Origin: Balneolia bacterium
GTDB taxonomy: Bacteria; Bacteroidota; Rhodothermia; Balneolales; Cyclonatronaceae
Direction of reading: 5' to 3'
Length of the DNA: 5,689 bases
Assembly (NCBI GenBank): GCA_003566395.1
Contig: PXDL01000178.1
Span: 1 to 5,689 of the forward strand
Positions 1 through 5,689 of the stretch are shown piece by piece (the stretch's first letter is position 1; every line of letters starts with the position of its first letter). The notes under the pieces are model-generated. The model saw nothing but the letters and a program-made list of their open reading frames with translations, was not told where the DNA came from and ran no database searches. A program made the translations under genes and the position numbers.

Positions 1-270
1 ATTTTTGAAGAATTTAAAGGCACCGGCAACATGGAGCTTGTACTTGATCAGGAAGTGGCTAACCACCGGATTTTCCCCGCTATTAATATTGCCGCATCGG
101 GAACACGGAATGAGGAGAAGTTTATAGAAGACTCGGTGGACGAACGCAACGTGCTCAGACGCTATCTACTCAAGAAAAGCCCTAAAGACTCCATGCAGAG
201 CTTGTTACAGGTCCTCAAGCGGACATCGAGCAATAAAGATTTGCTTGAACAATTGGCAACCCTTGGTTGA
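1..270 (+). CDS. rho: Transcription termination factor Rho, C-terminal fragment (5' end outside window)
   Basis: This is the last 89 residues of the hexameric RNA-dependent ATPase Rho, which binds nascent RNA and releases stalled RNA polymerase in the cytoplasm. The frame is open from base 1 and ends at TGA 268-270. Visible hallmarks are EEFKGTGNMEL (fragment residues 3-13), HRIFPAI (22-28) and SGTR (33-36). By alignment to the E. coli protein, the Arg in SGTR (fragment residue 36) is the arginine finger (Arg366) that completes the ATP site of the neighbouring subunit. The tail is less typical: most Rho proteins read MWILR followed by a helix, while here it is RNVLRRYLL, and AIN replaces the usual AID. 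The ATPase core (Walker A and B) and the RNA-binding domain lie outside the window. The gene converges on the rhodanese gene. The identity is secure; only the degree of divergence is uncertain. Confidence 0.95.
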   Translation: MFEEFKGTGNMELVLDQEVANHRIFPAINIAASGTRNEEKFIEDSVDERNVLRRYLLKKSPKDSMQSLLQVLKRTSSNKDLLEQLATLG

Positions 271-304
271 TTACGGCCGGGAATTACACCCCGAATAGTC
301 AACC
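265..304 (+). terminator. Hairpin spanning the rho stop codon, possible 3' end structure
   Basis: An inverted repeat pairs 265-273 (GGTTGATTA) with 296-304 (TAGTCAACC): eight Watson-Crick pairs and one G-U pair. Inside it CGGG (278-281) can pair with CCCG (290-293) around an 8-base loop. The G-U pair becomes an A-C mismatch on the other strand, so the structure favours the rho transcript. No U-tract follows directly, so it is not a standard intrinsic terminator. It could be a processing or 3'-protecting structure in the short gap between two convergent genes. Confidence 0.3.
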
Positions 305-308
305 CCGA

Positions 309-638
309 TTAATACAACGGAAACGACGGGTCGATTTTTTTGGCCCAGTCGTTTATTCCACCTGCCAGATTACGCGGGTTCTTGAAACCGTTTCGTTTGA
401 GGATTTCAACAGCTTCTCCGCTGCGTGCTCCGGTTCGGCAGTGCACAATCACTTCCTTCTCTTTGTGGGTATCCAGCTCACTTAGCCGGTCTTCGAGTTC
501 ACCGAGCGGAATCAGTAAACCGTCAAGATTCACTATATCGTACTCGAAAGGTTCGCGCACGTCCACGAGGAAAATCTCGTCGCCTTTGCCTATGCGCTCA
601 TGTAATTCTTCTACAGTAATATCTTTCGAAACATCCAT
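309..638 (-). CDS. Single-domain rhodanese-like sulfurtransferase
   Basis: This is a 109-residue stand-alone rhodanese domain, probably cytoplasmic since no signal peptide or membrane segment is visible. Family members carry sulfur as a persulfide on the active-site cysteine, for instance toward cyanide, thiols or a sulfur-accepting protein. Visible elements are DVREPFEYD (26-34), the active loop CRTGARS with Cys67 as the persulfide residue (67-73), and the closing LAGGINDW (91-98) and DPSFPLY (103-109). That ending resembles the rhodanese domain fused to the C-terminus of MoeB/ThiF-type E1-like proteins, but no such domain is present here. The start at 638 is chosen because GAGGA (644-648) sits 5 bases upstream; an in-frame ATG at 650 has no ribosome site and would overlap that signal. 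A 211-base spacer separates it from lptB and contains a promoter candidate, so it is probably transcribed alone. The physiological substrate cannot be told from the sequence. Confidence 0.9.
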   Translation of the reverse strand: MDVSKDITVEELHERIGKGDEIFLVDVREPFEYDIVNLDGLLIPLGELEDRLSELDTHKEKEVIVHCRTGARSGEAVEILKRNGFKNPRNLAGGINDWAKKIDPSFPLY

Positions 639-643
639 ATCTG

Positions 644-648
644 TCCTC
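644..648 (-). promoter_or_regulatory. Ribosome binding site that fixes the rhodanese start
   Basis: GAGGA on the - strand, 5 bases before ATG 638. It lies just inside the frame opened by the alternative ATG at 650, which itself has only CTGAAAA before it. This favours the 638 start. Confidence 0.6.
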
Positions 649-711
649 ATTTTTCAGTTATGTTTGATATCATGAAGGCTTTACTAATACCGTTTTCCTT
701 TCGTTAGAAAA

Positions 712-740
712 CAAAATTACCGGTTTAACATAGCTTTCAA
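712..740 (-). promoter_or_regulatory. Bacteroidota-type promoter candidate for the rhodanese gene
   Basis: On the - strand, TTG (738-740) is followed after 18 bases by TAATTTTG (712-719). This fits the Bacteroidota housekeeping sigma consensus, TTTG/TTG then roughly 17-23 bases then TAnnTTTG. It is correctly placed between the lptB stop and the rhodanese start and would give a leader of roughly 70 bases. A separate TATAAT-like hexamer (762-767, - strand) lies further upstream but has no matching -35 element. Confidence 0.5.
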
Positions 741-849
741 TATTTGAGTTACGGCGACAGGATTATATCAAATGCAACACATCATATCTGCGTCGATTTC
801 AAATAGTTGGAGCTTAAAATAGATAACTCTGCCAATCTCCGCAACATCT

Positions 850-1605
850 TCAAGGTCCCACACCGTAACGCTCCAGCCGGAATTGCTTACCCAGGTAGAG
901 TCTTCGGGCTTCTTCGTCTTCGGCCAGGCGATCGGCCGTTCCCTCCATTAATATTTTTCCTTCGAACATCAGATAAGCCCGGTCGGTGATCGCAAGCGTT
1001 TCGTGCACATTATGATCGGTTATAAAGATGCCGATATTCTTGTTTTTGAGCGTATGCACGATTTTCTGAATATCTTCCACGGCAATAGGGTCAACGCCGG
1101 CGAAAGGCTCATCAAGCAGAATAAACTTCGGATCGGTAATCAGGGCACGTGCAATTTCGGTACGTCTGCGTTCACCGCCCGACAGTGAGTATCCCTTGTT
1201 GTTTACAACGCCCCCGAGGTTAAACTCCTCTATCAGCTTGTCGGCCTTTTCTTTTCTTGTTTTCACCGGTATGCCTTTGTACTCAAGAATTGATTCCAGG
1301 TTTTCACGAACGCTTAAATTTCTGAAAACACTCGCTTCCTGCGCCAGATAACCGATTCCAAGGCGGGCCCGTTTGTACATCGGCATGCGGGTGATGCGCT
1401 TTTCATTTAGATAAATTTCTCCTTCCTGAGGGCGCACCAAGCCCATAAACATATAGAATGTGGTTGTTTTACCGGCTCCGTTCGGCCCCAAAAGTCCTAC
1501 GATTTCCCCCTGATTTACGTTGATAGAGACCTCGTTCACAACCCGCCGTTTTTTGTAGGTTTTGACCAGATTTTTGGAATATAACAACAGCGGTTTATCA
1601 GGCAT
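850..1605 (-). CDS. lptB: LPS export ABC transporter ATP-binding protein LptB
   Basis: This is the ATPase subunit of the LptB2FG complex. It sits on the cytoplasmic face of the inner membrane and powers extraction of lipopolysaccharide and its transfer across the LptC-LptA bridge to the outer membrane. At 251 residues it is a single nucleotide-binding domain of usual LptB length. Visible motifs in order: Walker A GPNGAGKTT (40-48, Lys46), Q-loop Gln89 in GYLAQEASVFRNLSV, signature LSGGE (141-145) followed by RRRTEIARAL, Walker B FILLDEPFAGVDP (161-173, Glu166 catalytic) and the H-loop His198 in TDHNVHETL. GYLAQEASVFR and FAGVDPIAVEDIQ are strongly LptB-like and separate it from LivF/LivG relatives. 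The ATG at 1605 has no clear Shine-Dalgarno sequence, but no better in-frame start is seen. It follows the M42 gene by 45 bases and is probably the last gene of the unit. The usual partners lptA and lptC are not adjacent. Confidence 0.93.
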   Translation of the reverse strand: MPDKPLLLYSKNLVKTYKKRRVVNEVSINVNQGEIVGLLGPNGAGKTTTFYMFMGLVRPQEGEIYLNEKRITRMPMYKRARLGIGYLAQEASVFRNLSVRENLESILEYKGIPVKTRKEKADKLIEEFNLGGVVNNKGYSLSGGERRRTEIARALITDPKFILLDEPFAGVDPIAVEDIQKIVHTLKNKNIGIFITDHNVHETLAITDRAYLMFEGKILMEGTADRLAEDEEARRLYLGKQFRLERYGVGP

Positions 1606-1650
1606 GCAGTGTGTACAGTATGATGTGAAAAAGTGGTGGCCAGCGGCAAA

Positions 1651-2682
1651 TCAGGGTGCGTTGTGGAGCTGCTCAATCAAGTGCTTCATCAGTGCGATAC
1701 CGGCCTCGACATCCTCAACGCAACAGCTTTCCACTGTAGTGTGAAGATAGCGGGTAGGCGTTGATATACACCCAACCCTGGCTCCTGTACCCGTCAGATA
1801 TTGCAGGGCTGCGGTATCGGTACCTCCGGCAGTCAGAATTTCGCGCTGGGTTTTGATACCCTGCTTTTCAGCTTCCTGCTCCATGAACGTAACCAATTCA
1901 GGTGAACAAATCACGCTGCCGTCCATTACTTTAATTGCGGTACCCTCGCCAAGTACGGATATTTTCTGATGCGTATCGGCTCCCGGAAGATCGTTGGCCA
2001 GCGTTACATCAAGAGCGATACCGATCTCCGGCTGAATGTTGTGGGCTGCAACGCGGGCCCCGCGAAGACCAACTTCCTCTTGAACAGTAAAAACCGCATA
2101 AAAATCCACGCCCGTATGCTCGGCCCGGCGCAGTGCCTCAATCAAAATAAAAACCGAAATACGGTTGTCAAGCGATTTACAACTCAGGTTCCGACCAACC
2201 TGATGAAGTTGCTGCCAACGAGTTACCGGTGTGCCCGGCTTCACTATTGCGCGCAAATCTTCTTCCGGCAACCCGCAATCGATAAACAAATCCGTGGTTT
2301 TCGGGCTCCGTTTCTTCTCTTCATCGGTTTGGGTATGGGGCGCTTTCCCGCCAATGATTCCGGGCAGGTCTTCATCTCCGTGAACAACTACACGCTGGTT
2401 CAGCAACGATTTAGCGTCGAAGCCGCCAAGTGTATGGAACCGGATGAATCCGCTTTTATCGATGCCGGTTACGATCAACGAAATTTCGTCCATATGGGCA
2501 GCGGCCATCACCCTTCGCTCTCCACCTTTCTTACGGACAATCAGGTTCCCCATAGCGTCGGTTTTTATCTGATCGGCGAAGGGCTCCACTTCCCGGATTA
2601 TTCGCTCGCGGATAGGCTTCTCAAATCCGGGAGCGCCCGGTGTTTCACAAATTTCACGGAGCAAATTCAGGTTCAGGCTCAT
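1651..2682 (-). CDS. M42 family metallo-aminopeptidase (glutamyl aminopeptidase/TET-like)
   Basis: This is a 343-residue cytoplasmic di-metal aminopeptidase of family M42. Related enzymes form tetrahedral TET dodecamers that trim peptides released by proteases. Ligands inferred from the family pattern are His63 and Asp65 in AAHMDEI, bridging Asp172 in KSLDNR, Glu202 (general base) and Glu203 in VQEEVGLRGA, Asp225 in ALDVT and His314 in YLHTTVE; none is missing. An AGGTDTAALQ stretch and TPTRYLHT near the end are also family-typical. Some members were formerly annotated as endoglucanase or cellulase M, which this need not be; residue preference (acidic, hydrophobic or basic) cannot be read here. 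The start is ATG 2682, with GGAGG 9 bases upstream. A TTG at 2691 in the same frame sits against that ribosome site and is rejected. Only one base separates the gene from the purQ stop (TGATATG), so its translation is probably coupled to purQ. Confidence 0.92.
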   Translation of the reverse strand: MSLNLNLLREICETPGAPGFEKPIRERIIREVEPFADQIKTDAMGNLIVRKKGGERRVMAAAHMDEISLIVTGIDKSGFIRFHTLGGFDAKSLLNQRVVVHGDEDLPGIIGGKAPHTQTDEEKKRSPKTTDLFIDCGLPEEDLRAIVKPGTPVTRWQQLHQVGRNLSCKSLDNRISVFILIEALRRAEHTGVDFYAVFTVQEEVGLRGARVAAHNIQPEIGIALDVTLANDLPGADTHQKISVLGEGTAIKVMDGSVICSPELVTFMEQEAEKQGIKTQREILTAGGTDTAALQYLTGTGARVGCISTPTRYLHTTVESCCVEDVEAGIALMKHLIEQLHNAP

Positions 2683-2683
2683 A

Positions 2684-3382
2684 TCAGGCAACCTCCAGAT
2701 GGTTCAACAGAGATGAAAAAATGAGGCGGCCGTCTTCAGAGCCCAGGGAAGCTTCACAAGCCCGCTCGGGATGCGGCATCATCCCCAACACGTTTCGCTC
2801 TTTATTTACGATTCCGGCAATATTACGCAGTGAGCCGTTCGGGTTCGCTTCCGGTTTCACATTTCCGAGAGCGTCGCAGTATCGGAAAACAACCTGTCCG
2901 TTCTCCTCGATTTCACGAAGCACTTCTTCAGGAGCCGTATAATTTCCCTCTCCATGCGCAATCGGGATACTCAGAACGCGGCCCTCTTCGATGCCGGAAG
3001 TGAAGGGGGTGTCCGTGCGTTCGGTGCGAAGGTGAACCTGTTTACAGCGGAACTTCAGCCGGTCGTTGGCCAGCATTGCCCCCGGCAACAACCCGGCTTC
3101 CAGCAAAATCTGAAACCCGTTACAGATGCCGATGACCGGTCCGCCGGCCGAAGCAAAACGGACCACATCCTGCATTACCGGAGAAAAGCGGGCTATGGCG
3201 CCTGAGCGCAGATAATCGCCGTATGAAAATCCGCCGGGAACAATAACGGCATCGGCATCGCCGAGGGTGGCTTCTTTATGCCAGACGAAGCGGGCATCGG
3301 CGCCCATCACATGTTTCAGGGCGTGATAGGCATCGTGGTCGCAATTCGAACCGGGAAACACAAGCACAGCAACAGACCCCAT
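2684..3382 (-). CDS. purQ: Phosphoribosylformylglycinamidine synthase glutaminase subunit PurQ
   Basis: PurQ hydrolyses glutamine and channels ammonia to PurL, which converts FGAR to FGAM using ATP in step four of de novo purine synthesis. It acts in the cytoplasm in a PurL-PurQ-PurS complex. The 232-residue length fits the stand-alone class I (triad) glutamine amidotransferase. Visible elements are FPGSNCDHD (9-17), PGGFSYGDYLRSGAIA (49-64), the nucleophile elbow GICNGFQ with Cys87, IAHGEGNY (141-148), and MPHPER with catalytic His204 and Glu206. No triad residue is missing. The start is ATG 3382, with a perfect AGGAGG 7 bases upstream; a GTG at 3385 is too close to that site. The ATG overlaps the purS stop as TGATG, so purS and purQ are translationally coupled, as expected for subunits of one complex. 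purL is not in the window. Confidence 0.96.
   Translation of the reverse strand: MGSVAVLVFPGSNCDHDAYHALKHVMGADARFVWHKEATLGDADAVIVPGGFSYGDYLRSGAIARFSPVMQDVVRFASAGGPVIGICNGFQILLEAGLLPGAMLANDRLKFRCKQVHLRTERTDTPFTSGIEEGRVLSIPIAHGEGNYTAPEEVLREIEENGQVVFRYCDALGNVKPEANPNGSLRNIAGIVNKERNVLGMMPHPERACEASLGSEDGRLIFSSLLNHLEVA
2692..2696 (-). promoter_or_regulatory. Strong Shine-Dalgarno of the M42 gene inside the end of purQ
   Basis: GGAGG on the - strand lies 9 bases before ATG 2682, within the last codons of purQ (HLEVA, stop). It decides the start over the TTG at 2691 and places ribosome loading for the peptidase under a terminating purQ ribosome. Confidence 0.65.
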
Positions 3383-3636
3383 CACCCGGCCTCCTCAATA
3401 TGCTCGATCCGGTAATTTTCCATCACTTCATTGGCCAGCAATTTTTGTGCGGCTTGCTCGGCGGCATCGATTGCTGCCTTTTCATCGTCAGCCTCTACTT
3501 CAAGCTCCACCAGCTTACCGATGCGCACATTCTTGATTTGGGTGTAACCGAGGTTCTGAAGCGCCCCGTGCGAAGCCTTGCCTTTGGGGTCCAGAATGGA
3601 TGGTTTCAGGGTGATGTGTATGCGTACTTTATACAT
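3382..3636 (-). CDS. purS: Phosphoribosylformylglycinamidine synthase subunit PurS
   Basis: PurS is the small dimeric subunit that holds PurQ and small PurL together in FGAM synthase, in de novo purine synthesis. At 84 residues it matches stand-alone PurS proteins. The N-terminal MYKVRIHITLKPSILDPKGK is highly characteristic, followed by NLGYTQIKNVRIGKLVELEVE (about 30-50) and the ending KLLANEVMENYRIE. All of these align with my recollection of B. subtilis PurS. The start at 3636 is chosen because it gives the canonical N-terminus. The longer frame to a TTG at 3672 would add 12 unrelated residues and has no ribosome site. ATG 3636 also lacks a clear Shine-Dalgarno, in contrast to purQ downstream. 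The stop overlaps the purQ start by one base. A separate PurS implies the small bacterial-type PurL rather than the long fused form. Confidence 0.94.
   Translation of the reverse strand: MYKVRIHITLKPSILDPKGKASHGALQNLGYTQIKNVRIGKLVELEVEADDEKAAIDAAEQAAQKLLANEVMENYRIEHIEEAG
3390..3395 (-). promoter_or_regulatory. Consensus Shine-Dalgarno of purQ inside the end of purS
   Basis: AGGAGG on the - strand, 7 bases before ATG 3382, encoded by the last purS codons (EEAG, stop). It rules out the GTG at 3385, which would leave a spacing of only 4 bases. Confidence 0.7.
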
Positions 3637-3653
3637 CCGGATGATTTCAGGTT

Positions 3654-3712
3654 GGGGATTATGTGGGCGCAATTTAGGGGATTCTTAGCTTAGCTACCAC
3701 CTGTTTTCCCCT
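3654..3712 (-). other. Repeated AATCCCC motif with a complementary GGGGA, purS leader
   Basis: On the - strand AATCCCC occurs twice (3677-3683 and 3654-3660) between the miaA stop and purS. An upstream AGGGGA (3707-3712, in the last miaA codons) can pair with TCCCCT (3676-3681) over six bases, or with the second TCCCC (3654-3658) over five. The two pairings exclude each other, and the second lies 17 bases before the purS ATG. This could be a small regulatory leader or chance; the stems are short and the loops long. Confidence 0.2.
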
Positions 3713-4646
3713 GTATTTGCAGTGATACCCGCTCCATAACTTGATCGGTCAGCTCCGCAGGCGTGGCTCGGGCGGAATCCAGTTTTTGGACAAAATCCCA
3801 GCGCCGGAACCAGGTCAACTGGCGCTTGGCATAACGGCGGGTGTTGGTTTTGATGTCGGCGACCATCTGCTCTTCACTCCTCTCCCCTTTCAAGAAGGAA
3901 ATAACTTCACGGTATCCGACTGTCTGGAAAGACTGCAGGGTTTCCGGCCAGGTGTTGAGCAGAGCCCTGACTTCTTCTACCAGCCCGGCCTCCATCATGT
4001 GATCGACCCGCAGATTAATGCGTTCGTGAAGCTGGTCGCGGGGCCGGTCGGGCATAAAGATAACCGAGCCGGGACGCGGAGCCCGGAACGTTTCTCTGCT
4101 GTGAAATGAACTAAACGGTTTGCCCGTCTGCATCCAGACATCGAGAGCACGGAAAATCCGATGCCTGTTAGGCCCGTCGATACGCTCCAGATATTCGGGA
4201 TCATGCTTTCGCAGCCGTTCCACCAGCGGTTGCATACCGAAGCGTTCAAACTCCTGCTTCAGCTTTGCCATATTGGTACTGTCGGCGGGCGGAACCTCAT
4301 CCAGATCAAAAAGTACCGACTGAAGATAGAGAGTGGAACCACCGGCATACACCATAGGCGCAGAATGACGTGCAAAATGCTGATGCTCCCACGAATCACA
4401 CCTTCGCCTGAACACGGCCGCTGTTTCGCGCTCATCGGGTTCAAGCTCCGAGATATAGTAATGCGGTGCCTTGGCAAGCAGTTCCGGTCCGGGTTTGGCC
4501 GTGCCGATATCGAGGTATTTATAGCATTGGCGGGCATCCGCAGAAATAACGCCGGAACCCAGCCGTCGGGCAAGTTCAGCGGCTACATCTGATTTTCCCG
4601 ATGCGGTAGGTCCGATGATAAATATGCGCCTTAGCTGCTCTCCCAT
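3690..4646 (-). CDS. miaA: tRNA dimethylallyltransferase MiaA
   Basis: MiaA transfers the dimethylallyl group of DMAPP to N6 of adenosine 37 in tRNAs reading codons that begin with U, giving i6A37, which MiaB can later methylthiolate. It is cytoplasmic. At 318 residues it is normal length. Visible elements are the P-loop-like GPTASGKS (12-19), ISADARQCYKYLDIGTAKP (34-52) with the conserved Asp37 expected to act as base on the tRNA amine, AGGSTLYLQS (101-110), GPNRHRIFRALDVWMQTGKP (158-177), QTVGYREV (241-248) and the C-terminal TRRYAKRQLTWFRR (269-282) contacting tRNA. Two positions deviate slightly from the common pattern: DARQ for DS-Q and GGSTLY for GGTGLY. Both look like tolerated variants. 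The gene starts 10 bases after the oxidoreductase stop, with only a poorly spaced AAGG before the ATG, and purS follows 53 bases later, so it is probably co-transcribed with both. Confidence 0.96.
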   Translation of the reverse strand: MGEQLRRIFIIGPTASGKSDVAAELARRLGSGVISADARQCYKYLDIGTAKPGPELLAKAPHYYISELEPDERETAAVFRRRCDSWEHQHFARHSAPMVYAGGSTLYLQSVLFDLDEVPPADSTNMAKLKQEFERFGMQPLVERLRKHDPEYLERIDGPNRHRIFRALDVWMQTGKPFSSFHSRETFRAPRPGSVIFMPDRPRDQLHERINLRVDHMMEAGLVEEVRALLNTWPETLQSFQTVGYREVISFLKGERSEEQMVADIKTNTRRYAKRQLTWFRRWDFVQKLDSARATPAELTDQVMERVSLQIQGKTGGS

Positions 4647-4656
4647 ACCTTGTGGA

Positions 4657-5664
4657 TCAAGTTGAGGCGAGCTGAGCTACGGGAACCCATGATCCGTTTT
4701 CCGAACTCAAGGCTATGGCGTCAAGCACCTTCATATTGGCTTCGGATTCGGCCTGCGATACTGCAAAAGGAACGTTATCAATCACGCTTCGGGCAAAGGC
4801 CCCGGCCTGCAGAGTGAACTGATTACACAACGGAGCCTTATAAATTTGCTGACGCCCCTGAGTGAACGTATGAACCTGCGCCTGCCGGTCGTGAGGCGGG
4901 TTGTAGGGAATCGGAATTTCAATACGGCCTTTTTCTCCGGTTACAACCATTTTTTGCCATGAATTAGCCGATGTGCTGCAACTGAACAGTGCGCTTGCAT
5001 TACCAAAATCAAGGATTCCGGAGGTGATGCGATCTGTACCGAATTCGGAGTCGGTCACTTTTTGAGCCACCACGCGCCCGGGTTCACGGCCAAACAAGAA
5101 ACGGGATGAAGACACGCAGTAACAACCTATATCCATCAGGCCGCCTCCACCGAACTCCGGTTTATTTCGGATGTCGGCAGGATTGGCGTTGAAATAGCTG
5201 AAATGGCTTTGAATTAGCTGTATGCGGCCGATTTCACCCGAAACAACCACTGATTTCACATACGACCACATCGGGTGATGCCGGTACATGAAAGCTTCGG
5301 CCACCATCAGCTCGGGACGGGCTTCCGCGGCCTTCCTGATTTCGGCCACTTCACCTGCATTCATACCAAACGGCTTTTCACAAAGTACGTGCTTGCCCGC
5401 CCGCATAGCCCGGAGCGTCCATTCCTTATGCAAATGATTCGGAAGCGGGATATAAACGGCATCAATCTCCGGTGATTCGAGCAGTTCTTCATAACTGCCG
5501 TAGAAAAAAGGAATTCCAAGCCTGCCGGCCGCCTCTTCTGCTTTTAACCGATTCCGCGAAGCAATAGCCCTGATTTCCGTGCGGTCTGCTTTTTTCATTG
5601 CAGGAATAACGTGCTCAAGCGCAATTTTAGCTGTACTGAGCACCCCCCATCTTATGTGTTGCAT
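4657..5664 (-). CDS. Gfo/Idh/MocA family NAD(P)-dependent oxidoreductase
   Basis: This is a 335-residue cytoplasmic dehydrogenase of the family that oxidises or reduces sugars, inositols and related polyols with NAD(P). The N-terminal Rossmann domain starts with IRWGVLSTAKIA (4-15), followed by IRAIASRN (31-38), DAVYIPLPNHLHKEW (68-82) and the family signature CEKPFG (95-100), where Lys97 is the expected catalytic lysine. The C-terminal substrate domain carries AEAFMYRHHP (122-131) and GGGGLMDIGCYCVS (172-185). The latter pattern is typical of the branch containing D-xylose dehydrogenase and dimeric dihydrodiol dehydrogenase. The substrate cannot be assigned. The start at 5664 gives the normal family N-terminus; the frame stays open to the window edge (25 bases), but the extra residues are not expected. 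The ribosome site is weak. It is the first complete gene of the run and stops 10 bases before miaA, with no pathway link to its neighbours. Confidence 0.9.
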   Translation of the reverse strand: MQHIRWGVLSTAKIALEHVIPAMKKADRTEIRAIASRNRLKAEEAAGRLGIPFFYGSYEELLESPEIDAVYIPLPNHLHKEWTLRAMRAGKHVLCEKPFGMNAGEVAEIRKAAEARPELMVAEAFMYRHHPMWSYVKSVVVSGEIGRIQLIQSHFSYFNANPADIRNKPEFGGGGLMDIGCYCVSSSRFLFGREPGRVVAQKVTDSEFGTDRITSGILDFGNASALFSCSTSANSWQKMVVTGEKGRIEIPIPYNPPHDRQAQVHTFTQGRQQIYKAPLCNQFTLQAGAFARSVIDNVPFAVSQAESEANMKVLDAIALSSENGSWVPVAQLAST

Positions 5665-5689
5665 CAGCTGATCCGATTTGGTGAAAGCC

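Noticed and set aside
321..341. Run of seven T (335-341) after a small CGA/TCG stem, resembling a terminator for rho on the + strand.
   Set aside because: The stem is three to four pairs with a tiny loop, and the T-run is simply the lysine codons of the rhodanese on the other strand.
762..767. TATAAT hexamer on the - strand in the lptB-rhodanese spacer.
   Set aside because: No -35-like element at 16-18 bases upstream, and the nearby Bacteroidota-type motif fits better.
772..782. ATGCAACACAT at 772-782 (+) is repeated at the oxidoreductase start (5654-5664, - strand).
   Set aside because: An 11-base match between two places is expected by chance in a window of this size, and it has no extended similarity.
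761..849. Possible terminator after lptB: GTTG..GAG (- strand, near 836-846) could pair with CTCCAAC.
   Set aside because: The stem has a bulge and a loop of more than 20 bases, with no clear U-tract; not convincing.
1606..1650. Gap between the M42 gene and lptB examined for a promoter or terminator (TTTTT run, TGGCCA palindrome, TGTACA).
   Set aside because: No stem precedes the T-run and no TAnnTTTG element is present; read-through from the M42 gene is more likely.
1969..2724. A 251-codon open frame on the + strand opposite the M42 gene.
   Set aside because: It is antisense to a gene with a complete set of metal ligands, shows no recognisable domain, and is a shadow of the real frame.
5664..5689. 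A TGA at 5664-5666 on the - strand closes another open frame and overlaps the oxidoreductase ATG as TGATG, like the purS/purQ junction; the tail would read LSPNRIS.
   Set aside because: Only eight codons are visible, too few to call an upstream gene, although a coupled upstream neighbour is possible.

Overview
The window is an ordinary chromosomal housekeeping region, probably from a bacterium of the Bacteroidota/FCB side of the tree. A Balneolota/Rhodothermota-like lineage is my best guess. Three things point there. LptB indicates a Gram-negative outer membrane. The best promoter candidate has the Bacteroidota form (TTG, 18 bases, TAATTTTG). PurS and PurQ are separate small genes, whereas typical Bacteroidia and Flavobacteriia carry one long fused PurL. 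The lineage is an inference; no marker in the window settles it.

Layout: the left edge holds the last 89 codons of rho on the + strand, ending at 270. Every other gene is on the - strand and converges on rho. Read in their own direction (right to left) they are: a Gfo/Idh/MocA-type sugar oxidoreductase (5664-4657), miaA (4646-3690), purS (3636-3382), purQ (3382-2684), an M42 aminopeptidase (2682-1651), lptB (1605-850), then a 211-base spacer and a single-domain rhodanese (638-309).

The six genes from the oxidoreductase to lptB are packed with gaps of 10, 53, -1, 1 and 45 bases and no convincing terminator between them, so they look like one transcription unit. purS/purQ overlap in a TGATG, and purQ/M42 abut as TGATATG. 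In both cases a strong Shine-Dalgarno sequence lies inside the end of the upstream gene, which suggests translational coupling. The rhodanese appears to have its own promoter in the spacer. Functionally the unit is mixed: tRNA modification (MiaA), the ammonia-supplying and bridging parts of FGAM synthase (PurQ, PurS), peptide turnover (M42), LPS export (LptB) and an oxidoreductase of unknown substrate. There is no single pathway.

Several starts were moved inward from the longest open frame because of Shine-Dalgarno placement or family length: rhodanese 638, M42 2682, purQ 3382 and purS 3636. I found no mobile element, CRISPR array, tRNA, rRNA or exotic system. The points most worth a second look are the hairpin over the rho stop codon, the Bacteroidota-type promoter, the repeated AATCCCC motif in the purS leader, and the tight purS-purQ-M42 coupling.
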